The position numbers and the translations under genes were made by a program. A DNA stretch of 64,000 nucleotides. Origin: Pseudomonas xantholysinigenes (GTDB taxonomy: Bacteria > Pseudomonadota > Gammaproteobacteria > Pseudomonadales > Pseudomonadaceae). This document shows, one piece after another, positions 29,090-37,816 of the stretch. The first letter of the stretch is position 1, and each line of letters opens with the position of its first letter. The DNA is taken from positions 649,001 through 713,000 of the forward strand of contig NZ_CP077095.1 of assembly GCF_014268885.2 (NCBI RefSeq). The letters run 5' to 3'. The notes below the pieces were generated by a model. It had not been told where the DNA came from. It was given only the letters and a program-made list of their open reading frames with translations, and made no database searches.

Positions 29090-31081
29090 ATGCGCTATTT
29101 GCTGATTGTGCTGCTGGGCTGCGTGCCCCTGTTCGCTGGGGCTGTCGCGTTCGACGATGCCACCGGGCGTCTGCCGTTGGGCAGGTTCATGCAGGTCTAT
29201 GAAGACCACGATGGCAGCGCCAGTATCGGCCAGGTCAGTTCGGCGGCGTTCGCCAATCGTTTTCGCGGCCATGAGCAAGACGTGCTCAATGCCGGTTACT
29301 CGACCTCGGTATTCTGGCTGAAGGTCGACCTTGCCTACGCCGCCCCCCCGTCCGCGGCGCCGCGCCAGTGGCTGCTGGAGCTGGCCTACCCACCGCTGGA
29401 CCACCTCGAACTCTACCTGCCGGATGAGCAGGGCGTGTATCGCCTGGCCGGGCGCACCGGCGATGCGCTGCCTTATGCCAGCCGGCAGATCCAGCAGAAC
29501 AACTACCTGTTCGAACTGGCCTTGCGCCCCGGCCAGCACACCACCGCCTATCTGCGGCTGCACAGCCAGGGCTCGATCCAGGCGCCGCTGACCTTGTGGT
29601 CGATCGAGGCCTACCTGCAAGATCAGCCCACCCGCCTGTACGTGCTGGGGATGATCTACGGTGTGCTGCTGGTGATGCTGGTGTACAACCTGTTCATCTA
29701 CCTCAGCGTGCGCGACGTCAGTTACCTGTACTACATCCTCTATATCGGTGCGTTCGGCCTCTACCAGGTGTCGGTCAATGGTGCTGGTATCGCCTATTTC
29801 TGGCCGGACAGCCCCTGGTGGGCGAATGCCGCCACACCGTTGTTCATCGGCGCCGCCGGGTTGTTCGGTTGCCAGTTCGCCCGTCACTTCCTGCAACTGG
29901 GCCGCCTCAGCCGTGGCTTCGACCGTCTGTTGCTGCTGATGATGGCCGCAGGTGGGCTGGTCATGGTGATGGCGGTTACCCTGCGCTATGGCGTGGCGTT
30001 GCGCATGGCCACGCTGCTGGCGCTGCTGTTCACCGTGAGCATCTTCACCGCCGGGCTATACGCCTGGTGGCGCGGGGTGCGGGTGGCACGCTGGTTCATC
30101 ATCGCCTGGACGGCGTTTCTGCTCGGTGGGCTGGTCAACACCCTGATGGTGCTGGGTTACCTGCCGAACCTGTTCATCACCATGTACGCCAGCCAGCTGG
30201 GCTCGGCGCTGGAGGTGGCGCTGCTGTCGCTGGCGCTGGCCGACCGCATCAACAGCCTGCGCGAGCAGCAGGCCCAGGCGTTGCGTGACACTGGCCGCAC
30301 CCTTGAGCAACTGAACCTGCAGTTGGCCCGCAGTAATCGGCTCAAGGACGAATTCCTCGCCACGGTGACCCATGAACTGCGCACCCCGATGAACGGGGTG
30401 ATCGGTTCGCTGGAGCTGTTGCACACCCTGCCGATGAGCGCCGAGCAGGCGCAATATCATCGCACCGCGACCGGTTCGGCCCGGGACATGATGGCGATGG
30501 TCGACGACATTCTCATCCTTACCGAGCTGCAGGCCGGACGGCTACGTAGCCAGGGCACGCCGTTCAGCTTGCGCCGCCTGCTTCAGGAACTGCGCGCCGG
30601 CTATGCCGGACAGGCCTTGGCCAAGGGCCTGTACCTGAGCCTGGATATCCCGGCCGACCTGCCGGACAGCCTGGTGGGCGATGCGCAGAAACTTGCCCGC
30701 TGCCTGGCGTGCCTGGTGGACAACGGCTTGAAGTTCACCCACCAGGGTGGCGTCACGGTGCAGGCGCGGGGGCGGCGGACCGGGCCGGATACCCTGGTCT
30801 TGAGCTTGACGGTCAGCGACAGCGGCATCGGTTTCGATGATCTTGACCAGGCCGTGCTGTACCAGCGGTTCTTCCAGGTCGACGGCTCGATGACCCGGCG
30901 TTATGGCGGGCTGGGGATTGGCCTGTCGATCTGTCGTCAGCTGAGTGAGCTGCTCGGGGCGAGCTTGTCCCATGAATCCACGCCAGGCTTGGGCAGCCGC
31001 TTCGAGTTGAGCCTGGCGCTGGCCGTGGCGCAGATTCAACTGCCCCCGGTGCGTGACGCCTCGGGTTTGCAGCGGTTCTAG
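29090..31081 (+). CDS. 7TM-DISM sensor histidine kinase without receiver domain
   Basis: This 663-residue inner-membrane kinase has a short signal/anchor segment and an extracellular 7TMR-DISM sensory domain (to about residue 175). Seven hydrophobic helices follow (YVLGMIYGVLLVMLVYNLFIYL onward, about 185-385), then a coiled coil, a HisKA domain with the phospho-accepting histidine H428 in ATVTHELRTPMNG, and a HATPase domain (VDNGLKFTHQGGV, SDSGIGFDD, GGLGIGLSIC). It stops about 35 residues after the ATPase with no receiver or Hpt domain, so it needs a separate regulator, and none is adjacent. The start is uncertain because the ribosome binding site is weak. Ligand unknown. Confidence 0.88.
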   Translation: MRYLLIVLLGCVPLFAGAVAFDDATGRLPLGRFMQVYEDHDGSASIGQVSSAAFANRFRGHEQDVLNAGYSTSVFWLKVDLAYAAPPSAAPRQWLLELAYPPLDHLELYLPDEQGVYRLAGRTGDALPYASRQIQQNNYLFELALRPGQHTTAYLRLHSQGSIQAPLTLWSIEAYLQDQPTRLYVLGMIYGVLLVMLVYNLFIYLSVRDVSYLYYILYIGAFGLYQVSVNGAGIAYFWPDSPWWANAATPLFIGAAGLFGCQFARHFLQLGRLSRGFDRLLLLMMAAGGLVMVMAVTLRYGVALRMATLLALLFTVSIFTAGLYAWWRGVRVARWFIIAWTAFLLGGLVNTLMVLGYLPNLFITMYASQLGSALEVALLSLALADRINSLREQQAQALRDTGRTLEQLNLQLARSNRLKDEFLATVTHELRTPMNGVIGSLELLHTLPMSAEQAQYHRTATGSARDMMAMVDDILILTELQAGRLRSQGTPFSLRRLLQELRAGYAGQALAKGLYLSLDIPADLPDSLVGDAQKLARCLACLVDNGLKFTHQGGVTVQARGRRTGPDTLVLSLTVSDSGIGFDDLDQAVLYQRFFQVDGSMTRRYGGLGIGLSICRQLSELLGASLSHESTPGLGSRFELSLALAVAQIQLPPVRDASGLQRF

Positions 31082-31082
31082 G

Positions 31083-31219
31083 CTTTGTACGAAACGTGCC
31101 TGCGCGACGATCATGCTGCGTTGAAAACAGGCTCGGAATGCTCATTGACAGCCAGTCAACTCTGCTTCCTCGCCTGTTTTCGCCTTGCCTGATCGCCGCT
31201 CGGCGACTTTTCGTACAAA
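31083..31219. repeat. MITE-like element with TTTGTACGAAA terminal inverted repeats
   Basis: CTTTGTACGAAA at the left and TTTTCGTACAAA at the right end form terminal inverted repeats around about 115 bases. Inside, GAAAACAGG and CCTGTTTTC form a second inverted pair. No coding capacity is present. I recall similar short elements scattered in pseudomonad genomes, but that memory is unverified. It directly follows the sensor kinase stop. Confidence 0.65.
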
Positions 31220-31368
31220 CCCTAGCCACAGCACTGTCGGTACCATCCTCGCCACGCTGGATGTCCAGGGCGCGAAGCGCCCCCATGTAGTCCGTTTTGT
31301 CACTTTGACTGGCCGGGCTGCGGTGCTTCACTGGGTCTTTCAGGCATGAGCGGATCCAGGAGGCCCCG

Positions 31369-33021
31369 ATGAACCTGCACCAGTTCGCTGAAACCCACGA
31401 AGTCACCAACCAGCCGCCGTCCCTCGACGGCGCCAACCTGTATCGTCTCGACCTGCCGCTACAGGAATGGTCGCGGCGTTTCGGCGCTGCCTGGGCCGAG
31501 GCGCGGATCGACGCCTATGGCGCCCTGGCCGGTGGCCCGCTGATGGCGGCGGGATTCCTGGCCAATGCCCACAAGCCAGAGTTCAGCAGCCATGACCGCT
31601 ATGGCCACCGTATCGATCTGGTGGAATTCCACCCGGCCTATCACGAGTTGATGCGCACTGCCATCGAGCATGGCCTGCCGTCGCTGCCTTGGGCCGAGCC
31701 CCGGGCCGGCGCCCATGTCGCCCGGGCCTCGATGACGTACCTGCACAGCCAGGCCGAAGCCGGCAGTGGCTGCCCGCTGACCATGACCTTCGCCGCCGTG
31801 CCGGCCTTGCGCCTGCAGCCGGAGCTGGCCGGCTACTGGCTGCCGAAGATCCTCGCCCGTGAATACGACCCGCGCAACGTCGGCGACCGACACAAGGCCG
31901 GGGTGACCATCGGCATGGCCATGACCGAGAAGCAGGGCGGCACCGATGTGCGCGCCAACACCACCCGTGCTTACCCGGTCGGCACGCCGGGGCCGGGCCA
32001 GCCCTACGAGCTGGTGGGGCACAAGTGGTTCTGCTCGGCGCCGATGTGCGACGCCTTCCTCACCCTGGCGCAGACCGACAAGGGGCTCAGTTGTTTCCTG
32101 CTGCCGCGCCACCGCCCGGACGACAACCGCAACCAGTTCTACATCCAGCGCCTGAAAAACAAGCTCGGCAACTGCTCCAACGCCTCCAGCGAGGTGGAGT
32201 TCCGTGGTGCCCTGGCCTGGATGGTGGGCGAGGAGGGCCGTGGCGTGCCGACCATCATCGAGATGGTCGCCATGACCCGCTTCGACTGTATGGTCGGCTC
32301 CAGCGCCCTGATGCGCCAGGCCCTGACCCAGGCCGCGCACCACTGCGCCCACCGCAAGGTCGGCGGGCGAGTGCTGGCCGAGCAGCCGTTGATGCAGAAC
32401 GTGCTCGCCGACCTGGCGCTGGAGAGCGAGGCGGCCCTGGCCCTGAGTTTGCGCATGGGGCAGGCCCTGGACCAATTGGATGATCCGCAGCAGGCGCACT
32501 TCGCCCGGCTGGTGACGGCGGTGGGCAAGTACTGGATCTGCAAGCGGGCGCCGGGAATGATCAACGAGGCCGCCGAGTGCCTGGGCGGCGCCGGTTACGT
32601 CGAGGACAGCATCCTGCCCCGGCTGTACCGCGAGGCGCCGGTCAATTCGACCTGGGAAGGTTCGGGCAACGTGCAGTGCCTGGATGTGCTGCGAGCCTTG
32701 TCGAAGGAGCCGGGCGTGCTCGAGGCGCTGTTCGTCGAGCTGGGTGACGGCCATGGCGACCCGCGGCTGGCGGCGTTCATCGGCAACCTCAAGGGCGCCT
32801 TTGCCGATACCGACGATATCCAGTACCGCGCCCGGCAACTGACCGAGGACATCGCCGTGGCGCTGCAGGCCAAGCTGCTGCTTGAGGCGGGCAATGCCAC
32901 GGTGAGCGATGCGTTCATTGGCAGTCGGCTGGGCGGTAGTGGGCGGGTATATGGCGCATTGCCACGCGGCGTGGATGTCGAGGCGCTGGTGGCCAGGGCA
33001 ACGCCAGTCTGGGCCGGGTGA
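31369..33021 (+). CDS. AidB-type acyl-CoA dehydrogenase
   Basis: This 550-residue flavoprotein matches AidB of the adaptive (alkylation) response: NLYRLDLPLQEW and FHPAYHELM at the start, CPLTMTFAAVPAL, GMAMTEKQGGTDVRANTT, GHKWFCSAPMCDA, LKNKLGNCSNASSEVEF, MTRFDCMVGSSALMRQA, ECLGGAGYVEDS and NSTWEGSGNVQCLDVLR. These are FAD- and substrate-channel motifs of the acyl-CoA dehydrogenase fold. AidB binds DNA and protects against alkylation; its natural substrate is unclear. CCAGGAGG precedes the ATG. No ada gene lies nearby, so damage control cannot be inferred from context. Confidence 0.87.
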   Translation: MNLHQFAETHEVTNQPPSLDGANLYRLDLPLQEWSRRFGAAWAEARIDAYGALAGGPLMAAGFLANAHKPEFSSHDRYGHRIDLVEFHPAYHELMRTAIEHGLPSLPWAEPRAGAHVARASMTYLHSQAEAGSGCPLTMTFAAVPALRLQPELAGYWLPKILAREYDPRNVGDRHKAGVTIGMAMTEKQGGTDVRANTTRAYPVGTPGPGQPYELVGHKWFCSAPMCDAFLTLAQTDKGLSCFLLPRHRPDDNRNQFYIQRLKNKLGNCSNASSEVEFRGALAWMVGEEGRGVPTIIEMVAMTRFDCMVGSSALMRQALTQAAHHCAHRKVGGRVLAEQPLMQNVLADLALESEAALALSLRMGQALDQLDDPQQAHFARLVTAVGKYWICKRAPGMINEAAECLGGAGYVEDSILPRLYREAPVNSTWEGSGNVQCLDVLRALSKEPGVLEALFVELGDGHGDPRLAAFIGNLKGAFADTDDIQYRARQLTEDIAVALQAKLLLEAGNATVSDAFIGSRLGGSGRVYGALPRGVDVEALVARATPVWAG

Positions 33022-33038
33022 AGGATGGCTTCATTCTC

Positions 33039-33070
33039 CCCCTTTCGCGGCACAAGGCCGCTCCTGCAAG
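33039..33070. repeat. Single REP element
   Basis: CCCCTTTCGCGGCACAAGGC followed by CGCTCCTGCAAG is one REP unit in the gap between the AidB-like gene and amn. No inverse partner is seen nearby. Confidence 0.7.
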
Positions 33071-33159
33071 GAATTGCACAGCACTGACACTGGGGGTGTA
33101 TTTGCCCCGCAACGCAGGCAAGATGGCTGTCATGCATTCCATAAGACAGGAAGCCCAGC

Positions 33160-34623
33160 GTGAGCCAAGCGTTTGTAGTCGTTGATACCCCCGAACAGGC
33201 CGTCGACCGTCTGGCGGCCTTGCATGAACAGGCCACCGGGGCCCTGAGCCAGGCCCTCAAGCGCTACCTCAAGGACCGCACCGAGCCGGGCGACGACGAG
33301 CGCGCGTTGTTCCGTTACCCGGCCCTGCGCCTGACCTACTTCAGCCAGGGCGAGGTCGCCGCCACCACCCGCGCCTACGCCAAGGTCCAGGTGGCCGGCA
33401 CCTACAGTGTCACTGTCACCCAGCCGGCGGCTTTTCGCAGTTACCTGCTGGAACAACTGCGTCCGTTGATGCACGACTACACCGTGACCGTCGAAGTCGG
33501 CGTCAGCGAACAGAACATCCCGTATCCCTATGTAGTCGACCAGGGCGATGAACTGGCTGGCAGTGGCATCACCGCCGCGCAGTTGGCGCGGGTGTTCCCC
33601 AGCACCGACCTGTCGGCGGCCACCGACAACATCGCCGATGGCCTGTACGACTGGGAAAGCGCCGAGACGCTGCCGCTGGCTTTGTTCGATGCCGCCCGGG
33701 TGGATTTCTCGCTGCGCCGCCTGGTGCACTACACCGGCAGCGACTGGCGCCATGTGCAGCCGTGGATCCTGCTGACCAACTACCACCGCTACGTCGACCA
33801 GTTCATCGCCCATGGCCTGGAGCAACTGCGTGACGATCCGCGCTTCGTGCGCATGGTCCTGCCGGGCAACGTGATCATCGACAAGGGCATGGACAACGGC
33901 GAGGCCCAGGCCCTGGTGGCCGGCGTGGTCTGGCACCGTTACCAGATGCCGGCCTACCACCTGATCGCCGCCGACGGCGATGGCGTGACCCTGGTCAATA
34001 TCGGTGTCGGCCCGTCCAACGCCAAGAACATCACCGACCACCTCGCCGTGCTGCGTCCGCACTGCTGGTTGATGATCGGCCACTGCGGCGGCCTGCGCCA
34101 ATCGCAGACCATCGGCGACTACGTGCTGGCGCACGCCTACATGCGCCGCGACGGAATCCTCGACCGGGTGGTGCCGCCGAATATCCCGATTCCGGCCCTG
34201 GCCGAGGTGCAGCTGGCGCTGCAGGAGGCTGCCGCCCAGGTCACCGGCGAACGTGGCGACCAACTGAAGAAACGCCTGCGCACTGGCACCGTGCTGACCT
34301 ACGACGATCGCAACTGGGAACTGCGCTGGGCCCAGGAACGCCCGTTGATCAACCTGTCGCGCGCGGTGGCGGTGGACATGGAAAGCGGCACCATCGCCGC
34401 CCAGGGCTATCGCCTGCGGGTGCCATATGGCACCTTGCTGTGTGTCTCGGACAAGCCGCTGCACAGCGAGATCAAGCTGCCCGGCTCGGCCAACGCCTTC
34501 TACAACCGCGCGGTCAGCCAGCACCTGAAGATCGGCATTGCCGCCCTCGACCTGCTGCGCACCGAGCTCAACTCGCTGCACTCGCGTAAACTGCGCAGCT
34601 TCGATGAGCCGCCGTTCCGCTGA
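33160..34623 (+). CDS. amn: AMP nucleosidase
   Basis: Amn (487 residues) hydrolyses AMP to adenine and ribose 5-phosphate, adjusting the adenylate pool. An N-terminal AMP-nucleosidase-specific domain (to about residue 180) is followed by the nucleoside-phosphorylase fold, with VNIGVGPSNAKNITDHLAVL, MIGHCGGLRQSQTIGDYVLA and the VDMESGTIAAQGYRLRVPYG substrate motif. The start is GTG. rluE follows after only six bases, so the two are probably co-transcribed. Confidence 0.95.
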   Translation: MSQAFVVVDTPEQAVDRLAALHEQATGALSQALKRYLKDRTEPGDDERALFRYPALRLTYFSQGEVAATTRAYAKVQVAGTYSVTVTQPAAFRSYLLEQLRPLMHDYTVTVEVGVSEQNIPYPYVVDQGDELAGSGITAAQLARVFPSTDLSAATDNIADGLYDWESAETLPLALFDAARVDFSLRRLVHYTGSDWRHVQPWILLTNYHRYVDQFIAHGLEQLRDDPRFVRMVLPGNVIIDKGMDNGEAQALVAGVVWHRYQMPAYHLIAADGDGVTLVNIGVGPSNAKNITDHLAVLRPHCWLMIGHCGGLRQSQTIGDYVLAHAYMRRDGILDRVVPPNIPIPALAEVQLALQEAAAQVTGERGDQLKKRLRTGTVLTYDDRNWELRWAQERPLINLSRAVAVDMESGTIAAQGYRLRVPYGTLLCVSDKPLHSEIKLPGSANAFYNRAVSQHLKIGIAALDLLRTELNSLHSRKLRSFDEPPFR

Positions 34624-34629
34624 GGATCC

Positions 34630-35259
34630 ATGTCCCTGCCCCCCCGCAACCCACCGCGCCGCCCGGCGGCGCGCCCTGCCGGCCCGCGTCGCCAGCCCAA
34701 GGCGCCGCCGGCCGAGCCTCGCCTGATCCTGTTCAACAAGCCGTTCGATGTGCTCACCCAGTTCAGCGACGGCGAGGGGCGCGCCACGCTCAAGGACTAT
34801 ATCGACATCCCCGGCATCTACCCGGCCGGGCGCCTTGACCGTGACAGCGAAGGGCTGTTGCTGCTGACCAACGATGGCCGCCTGCAGGCGCGCATCGCCG
34901 ACCCCAAGCACAAATTGGCCAAGACCTACTGGGTACAGGTGGAGGGCGAGCCTAGCGCCGAGCAGCTGCAGCGCCTGCGCGAGGGCGTTGAGCTCAATGA
35001 CGGGCCGACCTTGCCGGCCGAGGCACGCTTGCTCGACGAACCGACGCTATGGCCGCGCAATCCGCCAGTGCGTTTTCGCAAGAGCGTGCCGACGGCGTGG
35101 CTGGAGCTGGTCATCCGTGAAGGGCGCAATCGCCAGGTGCGGCGCATGACCGCGGCGGTGGGCGTGCCGACCTTGCGCCTGGTGCGGGTGCGGATTGGTG
35201 ACTGGACGATCGAAGGGCTGGAGCAGGGCTGCTGGCGCGAGGTGCCGGCGAAGCTTTAA
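34630..35259 (+). CDS. rluE: 23S rRNA pseudouridine(2457) synthase RluE
   Basis: This 209-residue protein is an RsuA-family pseudouridine synthase, best matched to RluE (U2457 of 23S rRNA). A Pro/Arg-rich leader of about 30 residues replaces the S4 domain of RsuA. The catalytic aspartate lies in [18 protein letters not shown], with [14 protein letters not shown] before it and the [16 protein letters not shown] motif toward the end. Ribosome binding site GAGGAT lies just before the ATG. RluE is distinguished from RluB/RluF by the missing S4 domain; the target base is inferred from family. Confidence 0.87.
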   Translation: MSLPPRNPPRRPAARPAGPRRQPKAPPAEPRLILFNKPFDVLTQFSDGEGRATLKDYIDIPGIYPAGRLDRDSEGLLLLTNDGRLQARIADPKHKLAKTYWVQVEGEPSAEQLQRLREGVELNDGPTLPAEARLLDEPTLWPRNPPVRFRKSVPTAWLELVIREGRNRQVRRMTAAVGVPTLRLVRVRIGDWTIEGLEQGCWREVPAKL

Positions 35260-35274
35260 GCCGCACGCGCCTCC

Positions 35275-35383
35275 TGTGTAGGAGCGGCCTTGTGTCGCGA
35301 AAGGGCCGCAACGCGGCCCCGGCGATCTTTGCATCAACGCTGAAACCCTGGGGCCGCTGCGCGCCCCTTTCGCGACACAAGAT
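35275..35383. repeat. REP doublet between convergent genes
   Basis: GGAGCGGCCTTGTGTCGCGA and the inverse CCTTTCGCGACACAAG face each other across about 60 bases that include GGGCCGC/GCGGCCC pairs. It separates rluE from the convergent DUF2788 gene. Confidence 0.8.
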
Positions 35384-35414
35384 GAGTGTTTGCCAGGGTG
35401 CGCGAGGCAGATAC

Positions 35415-35618
35415 CTAAACTCCCTCCAGAAACCCCACCACCACGCTCTTGATGATGAACGCCAGCACCCCCAGGCCCAGTACGAAGAACAGGATCAGCG
35501 TACCGAAGCGGCCGGCCTTGGATTTCTTCGCCAGGTCCCAGACGATGAAGCCCATGAAGGCGATCAGCACGGTGACGAGGATGATCATCATCCATTCTTC
35601 GAAGACAGCGGGATCCAT
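35415..35618 (-). CDS. DUF2788 small membrane protein
   Basis: This 67-residue protein has two hydrophobic helices (WMMIILVTVLIAFMGFIVW and FGTLILFFVLGLGVLAFIIK) joined by a basic WDLAKKSKAGR loop, the DUF2788 pattern. It is probably an inner-membrane protein with the loop in the cytosol. Function is unknown. It lies 53 bases beyond the Lrp-type regulator's stop on the same strand. Confidence 0.82.
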   Translation of the reverse strand: MDPAVFEEWMMIILVTVLIAFMGFIVWDLAKKSKAGRFGTLILFFVLGLGVLAFIIKSVVVGFLEGV

Positions 35619-35671
35619 CGGTGTACTCCAGGCTGGCGAAAAGCCCGATCATACGCCGGGCGCGCAGGGAT

Positions 35672-36148
35672 TCAACGCAGGTGGGTCAAGGGCAGCTCGG
35701 TGCTGGCCAGCACCTGGTTGAGTACGAAGCTCGAGCGCACGCTGGTCACGCCTTCGATGCGGGTCAGGCTGCCTAGTAGCAATTTCTGGTAGTGGTCCAT
35801 GTCCGGCACCACCACCTTGAGCTGGTAGTCGGCGTCCATGCCGGTGACCAGGCTGCACTCGAGCACCTGGGGCAGGCTGCGGATTGCCGCCTCGAAGGTC
35901 TCGAAGCGCTCGGGGGTGTGGCGGTCCATGCCGATCAGCACGTAGGCGGTCAGGCTCAGGCCGAGCTTCTTGCGGTCCAGCAGGGCCACCTGGCGTGAGA
36001 TGTAGCCATCGTCCTCGAGCTGCTTGACCCGGCGCGAGCAGGGGGACGGCGACAGGCCGATGCGTTCGGCCAGCTCCTGGTTGGAGATGCGCGCGTCGCG
36101 CTGCAATTCGGCGAGGATGCTCAGGTCGTAGCGGTCGAGCTTGCTCAT
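35672..36148 (-). CDS. Lrp/AsnC family transcriptional regulator
   Basis: This 158-residue protein has the two Lrp parts. The N-terminal winged helix-turn-helix contains LDRYDLSILAELQRDARISN and ELAERIGLSPSPCSRRVKQL. The C-terminal RAM (ACT-like) effector domain contains LECSLVTGMDADYQLKVVVPD. The recognition helix SPSPCSRRVKQLEDDG is typical of the Lrp clade rather than AsnC. Its upstream 300 bases are AT-rich with repeated CAATC-type boxes, consistent with autoregulation. The regulated genes are not evident. A candidate small RNA starts in the same gap on the other strand. Confidence 0.9.
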   Translation of the reverse strand: MSKLDRYDLSILAELQRDARISNQELAERIGLSPSPCSRRVKQLEDDGYISRQVALLDRKKLGLSLTAYVLIGMDRHTPERFETFEAAIRSLPQVLECSLVTGMDADYQLKVVVPDMDHYQKLLLGSLTRIEGVTSVRSSFVLNQVLASTELPLTHLR

Positions 36149-36435
36149 GGAAAAGGCCTTTTCTGTTCGGATTGCGGCGAATTATCAATCCTGAGTGAAA
36201 AATTGCGCAAGTGCTATTTATCAGAGCAATCTTCGCAATCCTCTGCCGGGGCGCCTGGCCTATCTTTATCAACAGAATCACTGCCCGGACATCAGTCCAC
36301 GGCGAGGCGCCCTAGGCGGGCGCTCGCGGCCAGCCATCCAACAGGATCCGCCAGGCCCCGGGCTACGCACTGTCCAGAAGACGGCGCGAGGTGAGCCGGT
36401 GTCACAAGCGCCGAGCACGGACGACAATTGCAGAA
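36149..36435 (+). ncRNA. Candidate intergenic small RNA ending at the 36436-36461 terminator
   Basis: The 311-base gap between the Lrp-type regulator and the MFS gene has no convincing gene. A strong rightward intrinsic terminator closes it, although both neighbours are transcribed leftward. A rightward transcript must therefore exist or have existed. The GC-rich stretch 36290-36420 could fold (GGCGCCCTAGGCGGGCGC, GGCCCCGGGC). The exact start is unknown. It may be an sRNA controlled by the adjacent Lrp-like protein; this is inference. Confidence 0.4.
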
Positions 36436-36461
36436 GGGAGACCACCAGGTCTCCCTTTTTT
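36436..36461 (+). terminator. Intrinsic terminator facing right
   Basis: GGGAGACC and GGTCTCCC form a perfect eight-base stem with an ACCA loop, followed directly by six T residues. On the other strand an A-run precedes the stem and only ...CTTCTGC follows, so the signal is oriented rightward. It sits immediately after the 3' end of the MFS gene, which runs the other way. Confidence 0.85.
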
Positions 36462-37653
36462 ATTGCCCAGGTTTTGCCGCCGGCACCGTCCTGCAAGGCC
36501 AGGCCGCCACCAGCAGCACCAGCAGGCCGGCGGCCAGCGCAATGCAGAAACCGCTGCGCGAGGTGCTGGCGTCCACCCACTGGCCAGCGCTGGCGGCACC
36601 GAGCGCCACGCCGACGTTCAAGCCGGCGAGCAGCCAGGTCAGGCCTTCGGTCAATTGTTGTTCAGGCACGCTGCGCTCGACCAGCGCCATGGCCACGATC
36701 ATGGTCGGGGCAAAGAACACCCCGGCCAACAGCACGGCACCGGCGAGTTGGACGAGGTTGCCTGCCAACAACAGCGGCAGGGTGGCGAGGGCGGTCGCCA
36801 GCGCCCCGAGCGACAGCTGGCGAGGCAATGGCAGGTGCCAGCGCCTGGCGCCGAACAGCAGCCCGGAGATGCACGAGCCGGCGGCGTAGGCCGACAGCAC
36901 CAGGCTGGCGGCAGCCGGTTGGCCCTGTTCGTTGGCAAAGGCCACGCTGACGATATCCACGGTGCCGACGATGATCCCCATCGCCACCATCAGCAAGGTC
37001 AGTTGGCGCACGCTGGCAAGGCGCCAGGCCGGGCATCGCGTTGCAGCGGGGGCGATGAGCGCCGGTGGCGGTTCACTGGCGGTTTGCCACACCAGCGCTG
37101 CGCTGCCCAGGGCCAGTAGCGTGGCGGCGGCGAGCAGGCCGGCCGGAGGCCACAGGGCAACACTGAGCCCTACCGCCAGCGGCGGTCCAGCGATGAAGCT
37201 GACTTCGTCGAGCACGGTTTCCAGTGAGTAGGCGGTCTGCAACTGCGGCTGGCCGCGATACAGGTGAGTCCAGCGCGCGCGGACCATGGCCGACATGCTG
37301 GGCATGCAACCGCTCAGCAGGGCGGCCGCGAACAGCGTCCAGCTGGCGCCGCCCTGCCAGGCGCAAGCGGCCATCAACGCCAGGCCCAATACGCTCAGCA
37401 ACGTCGCCACCGGCAGGACCCGGCGCTGGCCCAGGCGATCCACCAGGCGCGAGACCTGTGGTGACAGCAAGGCGTAGGTCAGCACGAACGTGGCGGACAC
37501 CGCCCCTGCCAGGGCGTAGCTGCCACGCGTCTGGGCCAGCAGGGTGATGATGCCGATCCCGGTCATGGGTAGCGGCAGGCGGGCCAGCAGCCCGGCTGCG
37601 GTGAACGCGCGGGTACCGGCGGGGTTGAACAGTGCGACATAGGGGTTGGGCAT
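36460..37653 (-). CDS. MFS transporter
   Basis: This 397-residue protein is a major facilitator superfamily permease with about 12 hydrophobic segments. The first six include LLARLPLPMTGIGIITLLAQ and YALAGAVSATFVLTYALLSP. The MFS signature between helices 2 and 3 appears as RLVDRLGQRRVLP, and SFIAGPPLAVGLSVAL is in helix 5. The resemblance is to YfcJ/CmlA-like drug efflux carriers, but the substrate is unknown. A 50-base inverted repeat upstream of its start looks like the operator of a TetR-like repressor. No such regulator gene is adjacent. Confidence 0.85.
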   Translation of the reverse strand: MPNPYVALFNPAGTRAFTAAGLLARLPLPMTGIGIITLLAQTRGSYALAGAVSATFVLTYALLSPQVSRLVDRLGQRRVLPVATLLSVLGLALMAACAWQGGASWTLFAAALLSGCMPSMSAMVRARWTHLYRGQPQLQTAYSLETVLDEVSFIAGPPLAVGLSVALWPPAGLLAAATLLALGSAALVWQTASEPPPALIAPAATRCPAWRLASVRQLTLLMVAMGIIVGTVDIVSVAFANEQGQPAAASLVLSAYAAGSCISGLLFGARRWHLPLPRQLSLGALATALATLPLLLAGNLVQLAGAVLLAGVFFAPTMIVAMALVERSVPEQQLTEGLTWLLAGLNVGVALGAASAGQWVDASTSRSGFCIALAAGLLVLLVAAWPCRTVPAAKPGQ

Positions 37654-37663
37654 GCAGACTTCC

Positions 37664-37713
37664 TTTTACATTCATTTCGTATGATTATTTATTCATACGG
37701 TATGTATGTAAAA
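37664..37713. promoter_or_regulatory. Inverted-repeat operator candidate at the MFS promoter
   Basis: TTTTACATTCATTTCGTATG and CATACGGTATGTATGTAAAA pair at 16 of 20 positions around an AT-only ten-base centre. It begins 11 bases upstream of the MFS start codon and overlaps where its promoter should be. The size and symmetry suit a dimeric repressor (TetR or MarR type). Confidence 0.55.
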
Positions 37714-37816
37714 GCTGCAAGCCATTCGTTGCTGTCGTCACTTTCATCTGTTGGTATGGGTAGTCGCGGTAGACTTCGAACCTGCAAGGGCAAGTGTTTT
37801 CATCGAGAGGAACATC

